Below are positions 22,954-37,216 of a DNA stretch of 64,000 bases, piece by piece. Every line of letters starts with the position of its first letter. Within the stretch, counting starts at the first letter, position 1. The stretch is from Paragordius varius (lineage: Eukaryota; Nematomorpha). The stretch covers positions 3,472,001 through 3,536,000 of the forward strand of contig OZ176058.1 in the NCBI GenBank assembly GCA_964247055.1. Reading direction: 5' to 3'. Both the position numbers and the translations under genes were made by a program. The notes under the pieces were generated by a model that saw only the letters and a program-made list of their open reading frames with translations, had not been told where the DNA came from and made no database searches.

Positions 22954-24009
22954 AAAATTAGATCTGTATTAATAAATAACTATCATATAACCAATTATTT
23001 TTGTTGGTTTTACATTTTTTAAATATAATGATGAATATGCTTGTTGTAATATATATCCAGATAAGATATCAATAGCCTTTTCCAAAAAGGACGGGAACTA
23101 ATATTAATTCGTGCTTGAGTTAATAATAAAACTATCCAACATGATCGTATTTTGCCCATTCTGCTTTTTACAATTTTGTTATCAAAAAAGTTATCTGGAA
23201 GTACTTCAAATTTAGTTTGTGTTTTACATTTATAATTGATAAATTTTAGATATATGATTAATTAGGTTTATTATTATGATATTGTACAAAAGATTTTTAA
23301 CTCATACAAATTTTTATGCTATAATATCTGATTGATTATTATTTATAATGAGAATAAAAGTCAACGTTTAGATTAATAACTTTGCTGAAATGTGCACAAT
23401 CAGTGATTGAATTTATACCTAGATTTCTGGAAAACAAAATTTAATATATTACCAAATGTTAAATTAATGAGTCCCACAGGTTAAAAATATTCATATAAAA
23501 TATTATCTTTATTAATAAATTTAAAATTAATTAAATTGCGACTAATTTTAATTTACCCCATATAATACCTATTATCAAATTGTTTTAAAATCAAATTACT
23601 AGTACAATTTATATTTAGAATTAGGAATAAATATTTTTTCTAAACTATTTCAGATATATGAAGTATCCTAAATTAAACCTATTAAGTAAAATCAAAAATT
23701 TAGATTGTATTAATTTATTTGACAATAGTAGTATTATTAATATTCGATTTAATTAATATTTTTGTTATTTTCAACTATTTTTTTACTGAGGAGGAATTAA
23801 TTTGCTTTTAAGCCTAAGTAAGATAAAATTATTTTTAGAACAAATTATATATTTAACATTAAAATTTTCGCACATAGGGGGAGGGAGAAAGGGAAAAAAT
23901 AAACATTGTTGCGCAACATACACAACAAACAAGAGAGGGGAATAAATACGTGTACGATTTTTCCAGAAGGAGAAAAGGAACTAATGCGCACATTAATTTG
24001 ATTGGGTGA

Positions 24010-24045
24010 GCACACACACGTGTGCTTTCCATCCCTATATATAGG
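24010..24045 (+). promoter_or_regulatory. Promoter-like E-box and TATA-like box in A2 head
   Basis: CACACACGTGTG is followed by CCCTATATATAGGG, a perfect palindrome, about 120 bases before ATGGATGG at 24165. The octamer of A1/A3 is not preserved. Confidence 0.35.
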
Positions 24046-24164
24046 GCAAAAATTTTATTACATTTATTATTTTTAATTTTTTTTGTAAATTACATTTTAC
24101 GGCTAGAATGTAATTCATTTCTCTTCCTCTTTCTTTTGTGCCGGCTATGCAATGTATTGCTAAC

Positions 24165-24310
24165 ATGGATGGATTATTTTATATCAAATTAAGGTAAAAT
24201 TATTTTTAATTTTCATAGATTAAACTCAAACCAACGGTGACTCTCCAACATTACCTATGGTGACATTGCGCAAATAAAACAGGAAATGGATTATAACTGA
24301 TTTTATTAGA
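24165..24310 (+). pseudogene. Diverged copy of the head gene, A2
   Basis: ATGGATGGATTATTTTAT is conserved, with an AAG|GTAAAA donor at 24194 and a 25-nt candidate intron to 24218. The following exon has in-frame stops (for example AAATAAAAC) and extra sequence. The intron size stays near 25 nt although its sequence has changed. Confidence 0.3.
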
Positions 24311-24704
24311 AATAATTTGAGGTAAAGACATTTTATTTATAAATATAGATTCTAAAAATTATTTAAACTACAATGAACAATGAATAGTGACAACATGTTG
24401 AGATTGTGGAACCGAAATGGGAAATTGAATTATCACAATTTAGCCTAATCAATCTTAGTAAGTTTCGCATGTTTTGTTTATATGATTAAAAATACTACTT
24501 GGTTAGATTTGGATATTGTTTATTGGCTTTAAAAGTTTAGACATTTTTTATCTTTTCTTATTTATTTCTAAAAGAGTTTCGTTTTCTGGTTCTATATATC
24601 TTGAAAAATTTTAACAATGTTTAGAATTTTAATTTACTGTACTTGTACGAATAAATGGGTAATTATTATATATTTTGCTTTTTTTAGTTTTGTAATCCAA
24701 AAAT

Positions 24705-24835
24705 TTATTTTTTAATAGGGGAAATTAACCTAAAAAGGTTAACATATGTTACCACTTTTATACAAATTTATTTTTGATAGAGGAAATTAACCTAAAAAGG
24801 TTAACATATGTTACTATTTTTAGGTGTATATTTAA
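24705..24835 (+). repeat. Two palindrome-carrying repeats in A2 head
   Basis: Two copies of TTAACCTAAAAAGGTTAACATATGTTAC lie about 60 bp apart, equivalent to the three-copy array at 2205-2760. The box is the best-preserved element in this diverged head. Confidence 0.6.
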
Positions 24836-25249
24836 TAACTTAGCACAACACTGCAAGTATCCACTTAATTAACCAAATAAATGTCCATTTATTATATTTA
24901 TATTGAACTGGTGAAATTCTTTTTATTCTTGGAAATATCTGTTTTTAATATTTTTAATTTGTTGCATGCATGTTGAATAATAATTTTTGTTACCTTAAAA
25001 ATTTAATTTATAATTGTTAAATAAATATTTTTAAATAAAATATTCAACGGTATTTAACTTTATTTTCAATTAAATATTTTAGATATGAATTTCTATATCT
25101 AAAAGATTACCAGAATTAAATTTTTTTTTGAGAAAAGTAAAACTTTATTTAGGAATGCTAAATCTTATTAAGTTGTTAACCAGAATCTTCAAAGTGTCAA
25201 ATAATTTCTAAAAACATAATTCTTGAAAACTGTTGTAGAACACCCAATT

Positions 25250-28200
25250 TTTTACTGTAAAAAAATTTTTTTTAACATAAAAGAACGTTATTAAAGGTCT
25301 TTAAAAAAAGTACTAATACTACCTAATGTCATCCCAAAATAGCCCTAATATTTTTTAAAAGTAATTGTTAAACTCCAAAAAAGCGGTAAATTTTCTTTAA
25401 TCTAATAGCGCTGATTTTTTTAATTTCTAGAAAATCGGTAAAATTACTTGAAAAATTCCTTATTAATATCAAAGGCTAAACAACTCTTTAAAAAAGCGCA
25501 AATTTAAATCAAAATGCTTGAAATTCTTTAAAAAAAGCATTAAATTACTAACAACCGGTAAAATTAAAATTTTTTTATAAAGGCTAAAATTCATTATTTT
25601 TGACAAAAGTCAAAATTACCTAATTTTCTAAAAAAACGCAAAGATTCGTTTTAATAAATGCGTGTAAATTCTTTAAAAATAGCTATTTTTTAATCCAGAT
25701 AGAAATGGCTAAAATTCCTTATTATTTACAAAGGCCAAAATAACTTAAATTCCTTAAATAAGCGTATATATTATTTTTAAATTTAAAAACTGCCAAAATT
25801 CTCAAAAAACCGCTAAAACATTTTAAAAAATTTCTAAATTCACAAAAAGGCTAAAATTCTTTATTATTCATAAAGGCCACTATTACTTTATAATTAATAC
25901 TTTAAAAAAGCATCAAAAATTTTAAAAACCCCTTAAATTTTCTTGCAATAATTTAAAGAGGCTAAATTTACTAAAATTCATTAGATTCCATAAACGCTTA
26001 AAATTTTTTAAAAATGACTATTTTTTTTAATCTAATAAACAAGTGATATTAAAACGCTTAAAACTTTAGAAAACGCTGAAATCTCCAAAAAGCTAAAGTT
26101 ATCCAAAAATGGCAATTTCCTATTTAATTTTTGAAATTCTTTATTCGTTAAAATTCTTTGAAAACAAATAATTTTTTGTTGAAATTTTATAAAAAAAATT
26201 AGAAAATTGCTTAAAACCTCTATTTTAAAACAGTAAAACTATCTAAAAGCTAAGATATTTTCTTAAAAAAACCAATATTATTTAAAAATTAAAATTCACT
26301 ATCAAACCACAAACATTTATAAAAATAGACAAATTTAAAAAGCCTTTAAAATTATCTAAAAACCAATAAAACTCTCCAAAATGGGCTAATATTTTTTAAA
26401 AATTCTAAAAAGTCTAAAACTTTAAAAAAAATTATAAAATTTTCTAATACACCAAAATAATTTCTAAAACACAAAATTCTGTAAACAACCAATAATTCTC
26501 TAATGAATCACAAAATTTTCAAAAAAAACCTCAGATTAAAAATAGGCAATTCTCCTAAACCCTAAAACTTTCTAAAAACTACTAAAACTCGGTAAAAACC
26601 GCTAAAGCTCTCTAACCACTAAAACTCTTTAAAAACCGCTAAAACTATCTAAATACCGCTAAAATTCCTTAAGAAAGCCTAAATATTCTTTAAAAAAGCC
26701 TAAATTTTCTTTTTTTTTAAAATGTGCTGAAGCTCTCTAAAAATTGCTAAAACTCTCTAACCGCTAAAACTCTCTAAAAAAGCCCAAATATCCTTTTTAC
26801 ATAAAAAATTCACTGAAATTTTGTTTTAAAAACTCTAAAAAATTCTTTAAAAACCGCTAAAATTCTCTAAAAACCGCTAAAACTCTTTAAAAATCACTAA
26901 AACTCTTTAAAAATCACTAAAACTCTTTAAAAATCACTAAAACTCTTTAAAAATCACTAAAACTTTTTAAAAACCACTAAAACTCTTTAAAAACCGCTAA
27001 AACCCTTTAAAACCGCTAAAATTCTCTAAAAACCGCTAAAACTAATTAAAAAAGCCTATATATTCTTTTTACGTAAAAAATTCCATGAAATTTTGTTTTA
27101 AAAACTCTAAAAAACTCTTTAAAAACCGAAAACTTTTTGAAAACCGCTAAAACTCCCTAAAACCGCTAAAATTTTTTAAAAACCGCTAAAACACTCTAAA
27201 AAACGCTAAAACTCTCTATAAACCACTAAAACTTTTTAAAAACCGCTAAAACTTTTTAAAAACCGCTAAAACTCTTTAAAAATCACTAAAATTCTTTAAA
27301 AATCACTAAAACTTTTTTTAAAAACCGCTAAAACTTTTTTTTAAAAACCGCTAAAACTTTTTTTTAAAAACCGCTAAAACTCCCTAAAACCGTTAAAACT
27401 CTCTAAAAACCGTTAAAACTCTCTAAAAACCGTTAAAACTCTCTAAAAACCGCTAAAACTTTTTAAAAACCGCTAAAACTCTTTAAAAATCACTAAAACT
27501 TTTTAAAAATCACTAAAACTTTTTAAAAATCACTAAAACTTTTTAAAAATCACTAAAACTTTTTAAAAACCACTAAAACTTTTTAAAAACCGCTAAAACC
27601 CTTTAAAACCGCTAAAATTCTCTAAAAACCGCTAAAACCCTTTTAAAAAGCCTAAATATCCTTTTTACATAAAAAATTCCCTGAAATTTTGTTTTAAAAA
27701 CTCTAAAAAACTCTTTAAAAACCGCTAAAACTTTTTTTAAAAAAACCGCTAAAACTCCCTAAAACCGCTAAAACTCTCTAAAAACCGTTAAAACTCTCTA
27801 AAAACCGCTAAAACTTTTTAAAAACCGCTAAAATTTTTAAAAAACCGCTAAAATTCTCTAAAAACCGCTAAAACTCTTTAAAAATCACTAAAACTTTTTA
27901 AAAACCACTAAAACTTTTTAAAAACCGCTAAAACCCTTTAAAACCGCTAAAATTCTCTAAAAACCGCTAAAACCCTTTAAAAAAGCCTAAATATCCTTTT
28001 TACATAAAAAATTCCCTGAAATTTTGTTTTAAAAACTCTAAAAAACTCTTTAAAAACCGCTAAAACTTTTTTTAAAAAAACCGCTAAAACTCCCTAAAAC
28101 CGCAAAAACTCCCTAAAACCGCTAAAACTCTCTAAAAACCGTTAAAACTCTCTAAAAACCGCTAAAACTTTTTAAAAACCGCTAAAATTCTCTAAAAACC

Positions 28201-31200
28201 GCTAAAACTCTTTAAAAATCACTAAAACTCTTTAAAAATCACTAAAACTTTTTAAAAACCACTAAAACTTTTTAAAAACCACTAAAACTCTTTAAAAACC
28301 GCTAAAACCCTTTAAAACCGCTAAAATTCTCTAAAAACCGCTAAAACTAATTAAAAAAGCCTATATATCCTTTTTACGTAAAAAATTCCCTGAAATTTTG
28401 TTTTAAAAACTCTAAAAAACTCTTTAAAAACCGAAAACTTTTTGAAAACCGCTAAAACTCCCTAAAACCGCTAAAATTTTTTAAAAACCGCTAAAACACT
28501 CTAAAAACCGCTAAAACACTCTAAAAAACGCTAAAACTCTCTATAAACCACTAAAACTTTTTAAAAACCGCTAAAACTTTATAAAAACCGCTAAAACTTT
28601 TTAAAAACCGCTAAAACTCTTTAAAAACCGCTAAAACTAATTAAAAAAGCCTAAATATCCTTTTTACATAAAAAATTCCCTGAAATTTTGTTTTAAAAAC
28701 TCTAAAAAACTCCCTAAAACCGCTAAAATTTTTTAAAAACAGCTAAAACTCTCTAAAAACCGCTAAAACTCTCTAAAAACCGCTAAAACACTCTAAAAAA
28801 CGCTAAAACTCTCTAAAAACCGCTAAAACTCTCTAAAAACCGCTAAAACACTCTAAAAACCGCTAAAACACTCTAAAAAACGCTAAAACACTCTAAAAAA
28901 CGCTAAAACTCTCTATAAACCACTAAAACTTTCTAAAAACCGCTAAAACTCTCTAAAAACCGCTAAAACTCTCTAAAAACCGCTAAAACTCTCTAAAAAC
29001 CGCTAAAACTTTTTAAAAACCGCTAAAACTCTTTAAAAATCACTAAAACTCTTTAAAATCACTAAAACTTTTTTTTAAAAACCGCTAAAACTCTTTAAAA
29101 ATCACTAAAACTCTTTAAAAATCACTAAAACTCTTTAAAAATCACTAAAACTTTTTTTTAAAAACCGCTAAAACTTTTTTTTAAAAACCGCTAAAACTTT
29201 TTTTTAAAAACCGCTAAAACTCCCTAAAACCGTTAAAACTCTCTAAAAACCGTTAAAACTCTCTAAAAACCGTTAAAACTCTCTAAAAACCGTTAAAACT
29301 CTCTAAAAACCGTTAAAACTCTCTAAAAACCGCTAAAACTTTTTAAAAACCGCTAAAACTTTTTAAAAATCACTAAAACTTTTTAAAAATCACTAAAACT
29401 TTTTAAAAACCACTAAAACTTTTTAAAAACCGCTAAAACCCTTTAAAACCGCTAAAATTCTCTAAAAACCGCTAAAACCCTTTAAAAAAGCCTAAATATC
29501 CTTTTTACATAAAAAATTCCCTGAAATTTTGTTTAAAAAACTCTAAAAAACTCTTTAAAAACCGCTAAAACTCTCTAAAAACCGCTAAAACTTTTTAAAA
29601 ACCGCTAAAATTCTCTAAAAACCGCTAAAATTCTCTTAAAACCGCTAAAACTCTTTAAAAATCACTAAAACTTTTTAAAAACCACTAAAACTTTTTAAAA
29701 ACCGCTAAAAATCTTTAAAAACCACTAAAACTTTTTAAAAACCGCTAAAACCCTTTAAAACCGCTAAAATTCTCTAAAAACCGCTAAAACCCTTTAAAAA
29801 AGCCTAAATATCCTTTTTACATAAAAAATTCCCTGAAATTTTGTTTTAAAAACTCTAAAAAACTCTTTAAAAACCGCTAAAACTTTTTTTAAAAAAACCG
29901 CTAAAACTCCCTAAAACCGCAAAAACTCCCTAAAACCGCTAAAACTCCCTAAAACCGCTAAAACTCCCTAAAACCGCTAAAACTCTCTAAAAACCGTTAA
30001 AACTCTCTAAAAACCGCTAAAACTTTTTAAAAACCGCTAAAACTTTTTAAAAACCGCTAAAATTCTCTAAAAACCGCTAAAACTCTTTAAAAATCACTAA
30101 AACTCTTTAAAAATCACTAAAACTTTTTAAAAACCACTAAAACTCTTTAAAAACCGCTAAAACCCTTTAAAACCGCTAAAATTCTCTAAAAACCGCTAAA
30201 ATTCTCTAAAAACCGCTAAAACTAATTAAAAAAGCCTATATATCCTTTTTACGTAAAAAATTCCCTGAAATTTTGTTTTAAAAACTCTAAAAAACTCTTT
30301 AAAAACCGAAAACTTTTTGAAAACCGCTAAAACTCCCTAAAACCGCTAAAACTCTCTAAAAACCGTTAAAACTCTCTAAAAACCGTTAAAACTCTCTAAA
30401 AACCGTTAAAACTCTCTAAAAACCGTTAAAACTCTCTAAAAACCGCTAAAACTTTTTAAAAACCGCTAAAACTTTTTAAAAATCACTAAAACTTTTTAAA
30501 AATCACTAAAACTTTTTAAAAACCACTAAAACTTTTTAAAAACCGCTAAAACCCTTTAAAACCGCTAAAATTCTCTAAAAACCGCTAAAACCCTTTAAAA
30601 AAGCCTAAATATCCTTTTTACATAAAAAATTCCCTGAAATTTTGTTTAAAAAACTCTAAAAAACTCTTTAAAAACCGCTAAAACTCTCTAAAAACCGCTA
30701 AAACTTTTTAAAAACCGCTAAAATTCTCTAAAAACCGCTAAAATTCTCTTAAAACCGCTAAAACTCTTTAAAAATCACTAAAACTTTTTAAAAACCACTA
30801 AAACTCTTTAAAAATCACTAAAACTCTTTAAAAATCACTAAAACTCTTTAAAAATCACTAAAACTCTTTAAAATCACTAAAACTTTTTTTTAAAAACCGC
30901 TAAAACTTTTTTTTAAAAACCGCTAAAACTTTTTTTTAAAAACCGCTAAAACTCCCTAAAACCGTTAAAACTCTCTAAAAACCGTTAAAACTCTCTAAAA
31001 ACCGTTAAAACTCTCTAAAAACCGTTAAAACTCTCTAAAAACCGCTAAAACTTTTTAAAAACCGCTAAAACTTTTTAAAAATCACTAAAACTTTTTAAAA
31101 ATCACTAAAACTTTTTAAAAACCACTAAAACTTTTTAAAAACCGCTAAAACCCTTTAAAACCGCTAAAATTCTCTAAAAACCGCTAAAACCCTTTAAAAA

Positions 31201-34200
31201 AGCCTAAATATCCTTTTTACATAAAAAATTCCCTGAAATTTTGTTTAAAAAACTCTAAAAAACTCTTTAAAAACCGCTAAAACTCTCTAAAAACCGCTAA
31301 AACTTTTTAAAAACCGCTAAAATTCTCTAAAAACCGCTAAAATTCTCTTAAAACCGCTAAAACTCTTTAAAAATCACTAAAACTTTTTAAAAACCACTAA
31401 AACTTTTTAAAAACCGCTAAAAATCTTTAAAAACCACTAAAACTCTTTCAAAACCGCTAAAACTCTTTAAAAACCGCTAAAACTTTTTAAAAATCACTAA
31501 AAATCTTTAAAAACCACTAAAACTCTTTCAAAACCGCTAAAACTCTTTAAAAACAGCTAAAACTTTTTAAAAACCGCTAAAACCCTTTAAAAAAGCCTAA
31601 ATATCCTTTTTACATAAAAAATTCCCTGAAATTTTGTTTAAAAAACTCTAAAAAACTCTTTAAAAACCGCTCAAACTCTCTAAAAACCGCTAAAACTTTT
31701 TAAAAACCGCTAAAATTCTCTAAAAACCCCTTAATATCCTTTTACATAAAAAATTCCCTGAAATTTTGTTTTAAAAACTCTAAAAAACTCTTTAAAAACC
31801 GCTAAAACTTTTTAAAAATCACTAAAAATCTTTAAAAACCACTAAAACTCTCTAAAAACCGCTAAAACTCTCTAAAAAACCGCTAAAACACTCTAAAAAC
31901 CGCTAAAACACTCTAAAAACCGTTAAAACTCTCTAAAAACCGCTAAAACTTTTTAAAAACCGCTAAAATTTTTAAAAAACCGCTAAAATTCTCTAAAAAC
32001 CGCTAAAACTCTTTAAAAATCACTAAAACTTTTTAAAAATCACTAAAACTTTTTAAAAATCACTAAAACTTTTTAAAAACCACTAAAACTTTTTAAAAAC
32101 CGCTAAAACCCTTTAAAAAAGCCTAAATATCCTTTTTACATAAAAAATTCCCTGAAATTTTGTTTTAAAAACTCTTTAAAAACCGCTAAAACTCTCTAAA
32201 AACCGCTAAAACTTTTTAAAAACCGCTAAAATTCTCTAAAAACCGCTAAAATTCTCTAAAAACCGCTAAAATTCTCTAAAAACCGCTAAAACTCTTTAAA
32301 AATCACTAAAACTTTTTAAAAACCACTAAAACTTTTTAAAAACCACTAAAACTTTTTAAAAACCGCTAAAACCCTTTAAAACCGCTAAAATTCTCTAAAA
32401 ACCGCTAAAACCCTTTAAAAAAGCCTAAATATCCTTTTTACATAAAAAATTCCCTGAAATTTTGTTTTAAAAACTCTAAAAAACTCTTTAAAAACCGCTA
32501 AAACTTTTTTTAAAAAAACCGCTAAAACTCCCTAAAACCGCAAAAACTCCCTAAAACCGCTAAAACTCCCTAAAACCGCTAAAACTCCCTAAAACCGCTA
32601 AAATTTTTTAAAAACCGCTAAAACACTCTAAAAAACGCTAAAACTCTCTATAAACCACTAAAACTTTTTAAAAACCGCTAAAACTTTATAAAAACCGCTA
32701 AAACTTTTTAAAAACCGCTAAAACTCTTTAAAAACCGCTAAAACTAATTAAAAAAGCCTAAATATCCTTTTTACATAAAAAATTCCCTGAAATTTTGTTT
32801 TAAAAACTCTAAAAAACTCCCTAAAACCGCTAAAATTTTTTAAAAACAGCTAAAACTCTCTAAAAACCGCTAAAACTCTCTAAAAACCGCTAAAACACTC
32901 TAAAAAACGCTAAAACTCTCTAAAAACCGCTAAAACTCTCTAAAAACCGCTAAAACACTCTAAAAACCGCTAAAACACTCTAAAAAACGCTAAAACACTC
33001 TAAAAAACGCTAAAACTCTCTATAAACCACTAAAACTTTCTAAAAACCGCTAAAACTCTCTAAAAACCGCTAAAACTCTCTAAAAACCGCTAAAACTCTC
33101 TAAAAACCGCTAAAACTTTTTAAAAACCGCTAAAACTCTTTAAAAATCACTAAAACTCTTTAAAATCACTAAAACTTTTTTTTAAAAACCGCTAAAACTC
33201 TTTAAAAATCACTAAAACTCTTTAAAAATCACTAAAACTCTTTAAAAATCACTAAAACTTTTTTTTAAAAACCGCTAAAACTTTTTTTTAAAAACCGCTA
33301 AAACTTTTTTTTAAAAACCGCTAAAACTCCCTAAAACCGTTAAAACTCTCTAAAAACCGTTAAAACTCTCTAAAAACCGCTAAAACTTTTTAAAAACCGC
33401 TAAAACTTTTTAAAAACCGCTAAAACTCTTTAAAAACCACTAAAACTTTTTAAAAACCGCTAAAACCCTTTAAAACCGCTAAAATTCTCTAAAAACCGCT
33501 AAAACCCTTTAAAAAAGCCTAAATATCCTTTTTACATAAAAAATTCCCTGAAATTTTGTTTAAAAAACTCTAAAAAACTCTTTAAAAACCGCTCAAACTC
33601 TCTAAAAACCGCTAAAACTTTTTAAAAACCGCTAAAATTCTCTAAAAACCGCTAAAATTCTCTTAAAACCGCTAAAACTCTTTAAAAATCACTAAAACTT
33701 TTTAAAAACCACTAAAACTTTTTAAAAACCGCTAAAAATCTTTAAAAACCACTAAAACTCTTTCAAAACCGCTAAAACTTTTTAAAAATCACTAAAAATC
33801 TTTAAAAACCACTAAAACTCTTTCAAAACCGCTAAAACTCTTTAAAAACAGCTAAAACTTTTTAAAAACCGCTAAAACTCTCTAAAAACCGTTAAAACTT
33901 TTTAAAAACCGCTAAAACTTTTTAAAAACCGCTAAAACTTTTTAAAAACCGCTAAAATTCTCTAAAAACCACTAAAACCCTTTAAAAACCCCTTAATATC
34001 CTTTTACATAAAAAATTCCCTGAAATTTTGTTTTAAAAACTCTAAAAAACTCTTTAAAAACCGCTAAAACTTTTTAAAAATCACTAAAAATCTTTAAAAA
34101 CCACTAAAACTCTTTAAAAACCGCTAAAACTCTCTAAAAACCGCTAAAACTCTCTAAAAAACCGCTAAAACACTCTAAAAACCGCTAAAACACTCTAAAA

Positions 34201-35790
34201 ACCGCTAAAACTTTTTAAAAATCACTAAAAATCTTTAAAAACCACTAAAACTCTTTCAAAACCGCTAAAACTCTTTAAAAACAGCTAAAACTTTTTAAAA
34301 ACCGCTAAAACTCTCTAAAAACCACTAAAACCCTTTAAAAACCCCTTAATATCCTTTTACATAAAAAATTCCCTGAATTTTGTTTTAAAAACTCTAAAAA
34401 ACTCTTTAAAAACCGCTAAAACTCTCTAAAAACCGCTAAAACCCTTTAAAAACCGCTAAAACCCTTTAAAAACCCCTTAATATCCTTTTTACATAAAAAA
34501 TTCCCTGAAATTTTGTTTTAAAAACTCTAAAAAACTCTTTAAAAACCGCTAAAACTTTTTAAAAATCACTAAAAATCTTTCAAAACCGCTAAAACTCTTT
34601 AAAAACCGCTAAAACTCTTTAAAAACCGCTAAAACTCTTTAAAAACCGCTAAAACTCTCTAAAAACCGCTAAAACACTCTAAAAACCGTTAAAACTTTTT
34701 AAAAACCGCTAAAACTTTTTAAAAACCGCTAAAATTCTCTAAAAACCACTAAAACCCTTTAAAAAAGCCTAAATATCCTTTTTACATAAAAAATTCCCTG
34801 AAATTTTGTTTTAAAAACTCTAAAAAACTCTTTCAAAACCGCTAAAACTTTTTAAAAATCATTAAAAATCTTTTAAAACCACTAAAACTCTTTCAAAACC
34901 GTTAAAACTCTCTAAAAACAGCTAAAACTCTTTAAAAACCGCTAAAACTCTTTAAAAACCGCTAAAACTCTTTAAAAACCGCTAAAACTCTTTAAAAACC
35001 GCTAAAACTCTTTAAAAACCGCTAAAACTCTTTAAAAACCGCTAAAACTCTTTAAAAACCGCTAAAACCCTTTAAAAACAGCTAAAACTTTTTAAAAACC
35101 GCTAAAACTCTCTAAAAACCGCTAAAACTTTTTAAAAACCGCTAAAACTTTTTAAAAACCGCTAAAATTCTCTAAAAACCACTAAAACCCTTTAAAAACC
35201 CCTTAATATCCTTTTTACATAAAAAATTCCCTGAAATTTTGTTTTAAAAACTCTAAAAAACTCTTTCAAAACCGCTAAAACTTTTTAAAAATCACTAAAA
35301 ATCTTTCAAAACCGCTAAAACTCTTTAAAAACCGCTAAAACTCTTTAAAAACCGCTAAAACTCTTTAAAAACCGCTAAAACTCTCTAAAAACCGCTAAAA
35401 CTCTCTAAAAACCGCTAAAATTCTCTAAAAACCACTAAAACCCTTTAAAAACCCCTTAATATCCTTTTTACATAAAAAATTCCCTGAAATTTTGTTTTAA
35501 AAACTCTAAAAAACTCTTTCAAAACCGCTAAAACTTTTTAAAAATCATTAAAAATCTTTTAAAACCACTAAAACTCTTTCAAAACCGTTAAAACTCTCTA
35601 AAAACAGCTAAAACTCTTTAAAAACCGCTAAAACTCTCTAAAAAACCGCTAAAACTCTCTAAAAAAAGACTAAATATTCTTTTTAAATCAAAAAACGCTA
35701 AAAATTTTTAAATTGCTAAAATTTCCTTAAAACCGCTAAATCTATCTAAAACCGTTGAAATTCTTTAAAAACCGCTACAATGGTCTAAAA
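25250..35790. repeat. 10.5-kb 20-bp minisatellite with higher-order repeats, A2
   Basis: The consensus is CTCTTTAAAAACCGCTAAAA, with variants ending in ATCACT, ACCACT, CCGTT and ACAGC. It is degenerate to about 26550, then regular. A non-monomer marker (CCTTTTTACATAAAAAATTC and following bases) interrupts the array about 23 times between 26790 and 35490, mostly every 250-600 bp. Composite segments are repeated: one after 29480 recurs at 30590, 31190 and 33500, and 28630-29220 recurs at 32735-33320. This is a higher-order organisation like that of centromeric satellites. All frames contain stops. Confidence 0.9.
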
Positions 35791-35966
35791 CGTAAATTGT
35801 TTAAATTATAAAATGCTCTCTACTCTTCAAAAACGGCAAACCTTTTAAAAACCGCAAAATCACCTTTTTTTACATAAATTTTATTATATCAACCAATTAG
35901 CCATTTTAAATAGCGTATTTATAATTTTAATCTCAATATATTGTAACACACTATTTTTTTGTTTAG

Positions 35967-36432
35967 AATGTGATGTCTTACAAAGTACGCAGGATTTCGT
36001 TGGCCTATTGCCCAACAAAACTGATGTAGAAAATACCAGGAATGTTTCGGAATTGGGTAATTATTATTTTATATTTTGTAGATCAGTTTTCAATTATTAT
36101 TTAAGTATTTTGGTTAATAATTGTTTTGTTTTATAAATCATTATTACAATAATCAACTGTTTTATGTAATTAGCTTTATCATTTGTTTTAATTAATCAAT
36201 TGTTTTTAGTTTTAAAATTGGCTAGCTTGAGCTATAAAAGATAGTTTTTAAAAAGAATATGTAAAATATATAGAATATAAATTTGTAATTATCTATCGTT
36301 TGTAATTTTTTTTTATTTTTTATAGTAACGTAATATTCAATCATCAATTGTTACATTTTTCTTTAATTTACTGTAGAATGTGTTGGTATATGCCCGAAAC
36401 GGAAAGGAAGTGTATTGAAAAAGCTTAATTGA
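35967..36432 (+). pseudogene. Tail gene, A2 copy (exons 2-3 open, exon 1 deleted)
   Basis: Exon 2 (35967-36056) is open for 29 codons (CDVLQSTQDFVGLLPNKT…) and ends TTGG|GTAATT. Exon 3 (36377-36432) reads CVGICPKRKGSVLKKLN then stop. Upstream, the sequence equivalent to exon 1 and its donor has lost about 40 nt (near 35815), so no start remains in place. This copy shows best what the frame was. Confidence 0.4.
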
Positions 36433-36954
36433 ATATTTTGGAAGAATTTGGTAATTAATTATGTTAGATTAAATTTTAGAACAGATTTTATTAATATTTT
36501 CTCAACTTTACATTTTATCTTTTTTATTAAAATTGATGTCTGTTTATGCCCTTAATTCAAGAAGATAATTGATGTAATTAATCTTTTTTTTTTATTAATT
36601 ACTATTTATAATAAACTACTGAGTTAAAACAAATTATTTATTTTTTATTAAGATATATAATATTGTTCCTTTAATTTTTACCGCAAAATGACAAAATATC
36701 ACTTTTTTAACATACTTTATAATTTTTGTAAATAAACATTTTTCTTGATCAGCTGTTTTTTTGGATTAGATAGTTATAATTATTTAATAGTTTCAATATA
36801 TTTATTTTTTAAATGATTAAAGATTTAGTATTTGACTTTATATTTTATTTTATATTTAGGAAACAATATAGTATCCATTTCATTGCTGCCATACCAAATA
36901 AACTATTTAAGTATGATAACCAATTGTCTGAATATTTTTTAATATTTTCTTTAT

Positions 36955-37168
36955 TATTTGATAAATCAGTTGTTTTATTATTCAGTTGTTATTAATGAGT
37001 TGTTTTATTAATCAGTTGTTTTAATTAATTAGTTGTATTTATTTATTATTTGTTTTAAATAATCATTTTTTATTAATCAGTTTTTCAGTTGTTTTTATTA
37101 ATCAGTTGTTTTAATTAATCTGTTGTTTTTAATTATTATTTGTTTTTAACAATCAGCTGTTTTATTAA
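36955..37168. repeat. TTAATCAGTTG-type repeats, A2 tail
   Basis: Same family and position relative to R100 as in A1. Confidence 0.7.
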
Positions 37169-37170
37169 TT

Positions 37171-37216
37171 AGGTTTAAAGCACTAGGGTTTTGAGTTTTT
37201 TCTTAAAGAAATCCGC
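37171..37216 (-). repeat. R100 fragment with internal deletion, A2 tail
   Basis: GGTTTAAAGCAC joins directly to GGGTTTTGAG and then TTCTTAAAGAAATCCGC. The telomere-like core is deleted relative to 10750-10837. A3 has the same deleted form at 61714-61760, so these two tails share ancestry after the deletion. Confidence 0.65.

Noticed and set aside
36813-36995. 60-codon open frame in the A2 tail
   Set aside because: Phe/Ile-rich and interrupted in A1, where the same region has stops; it overlaps the TTAATCAGTTG repeats.
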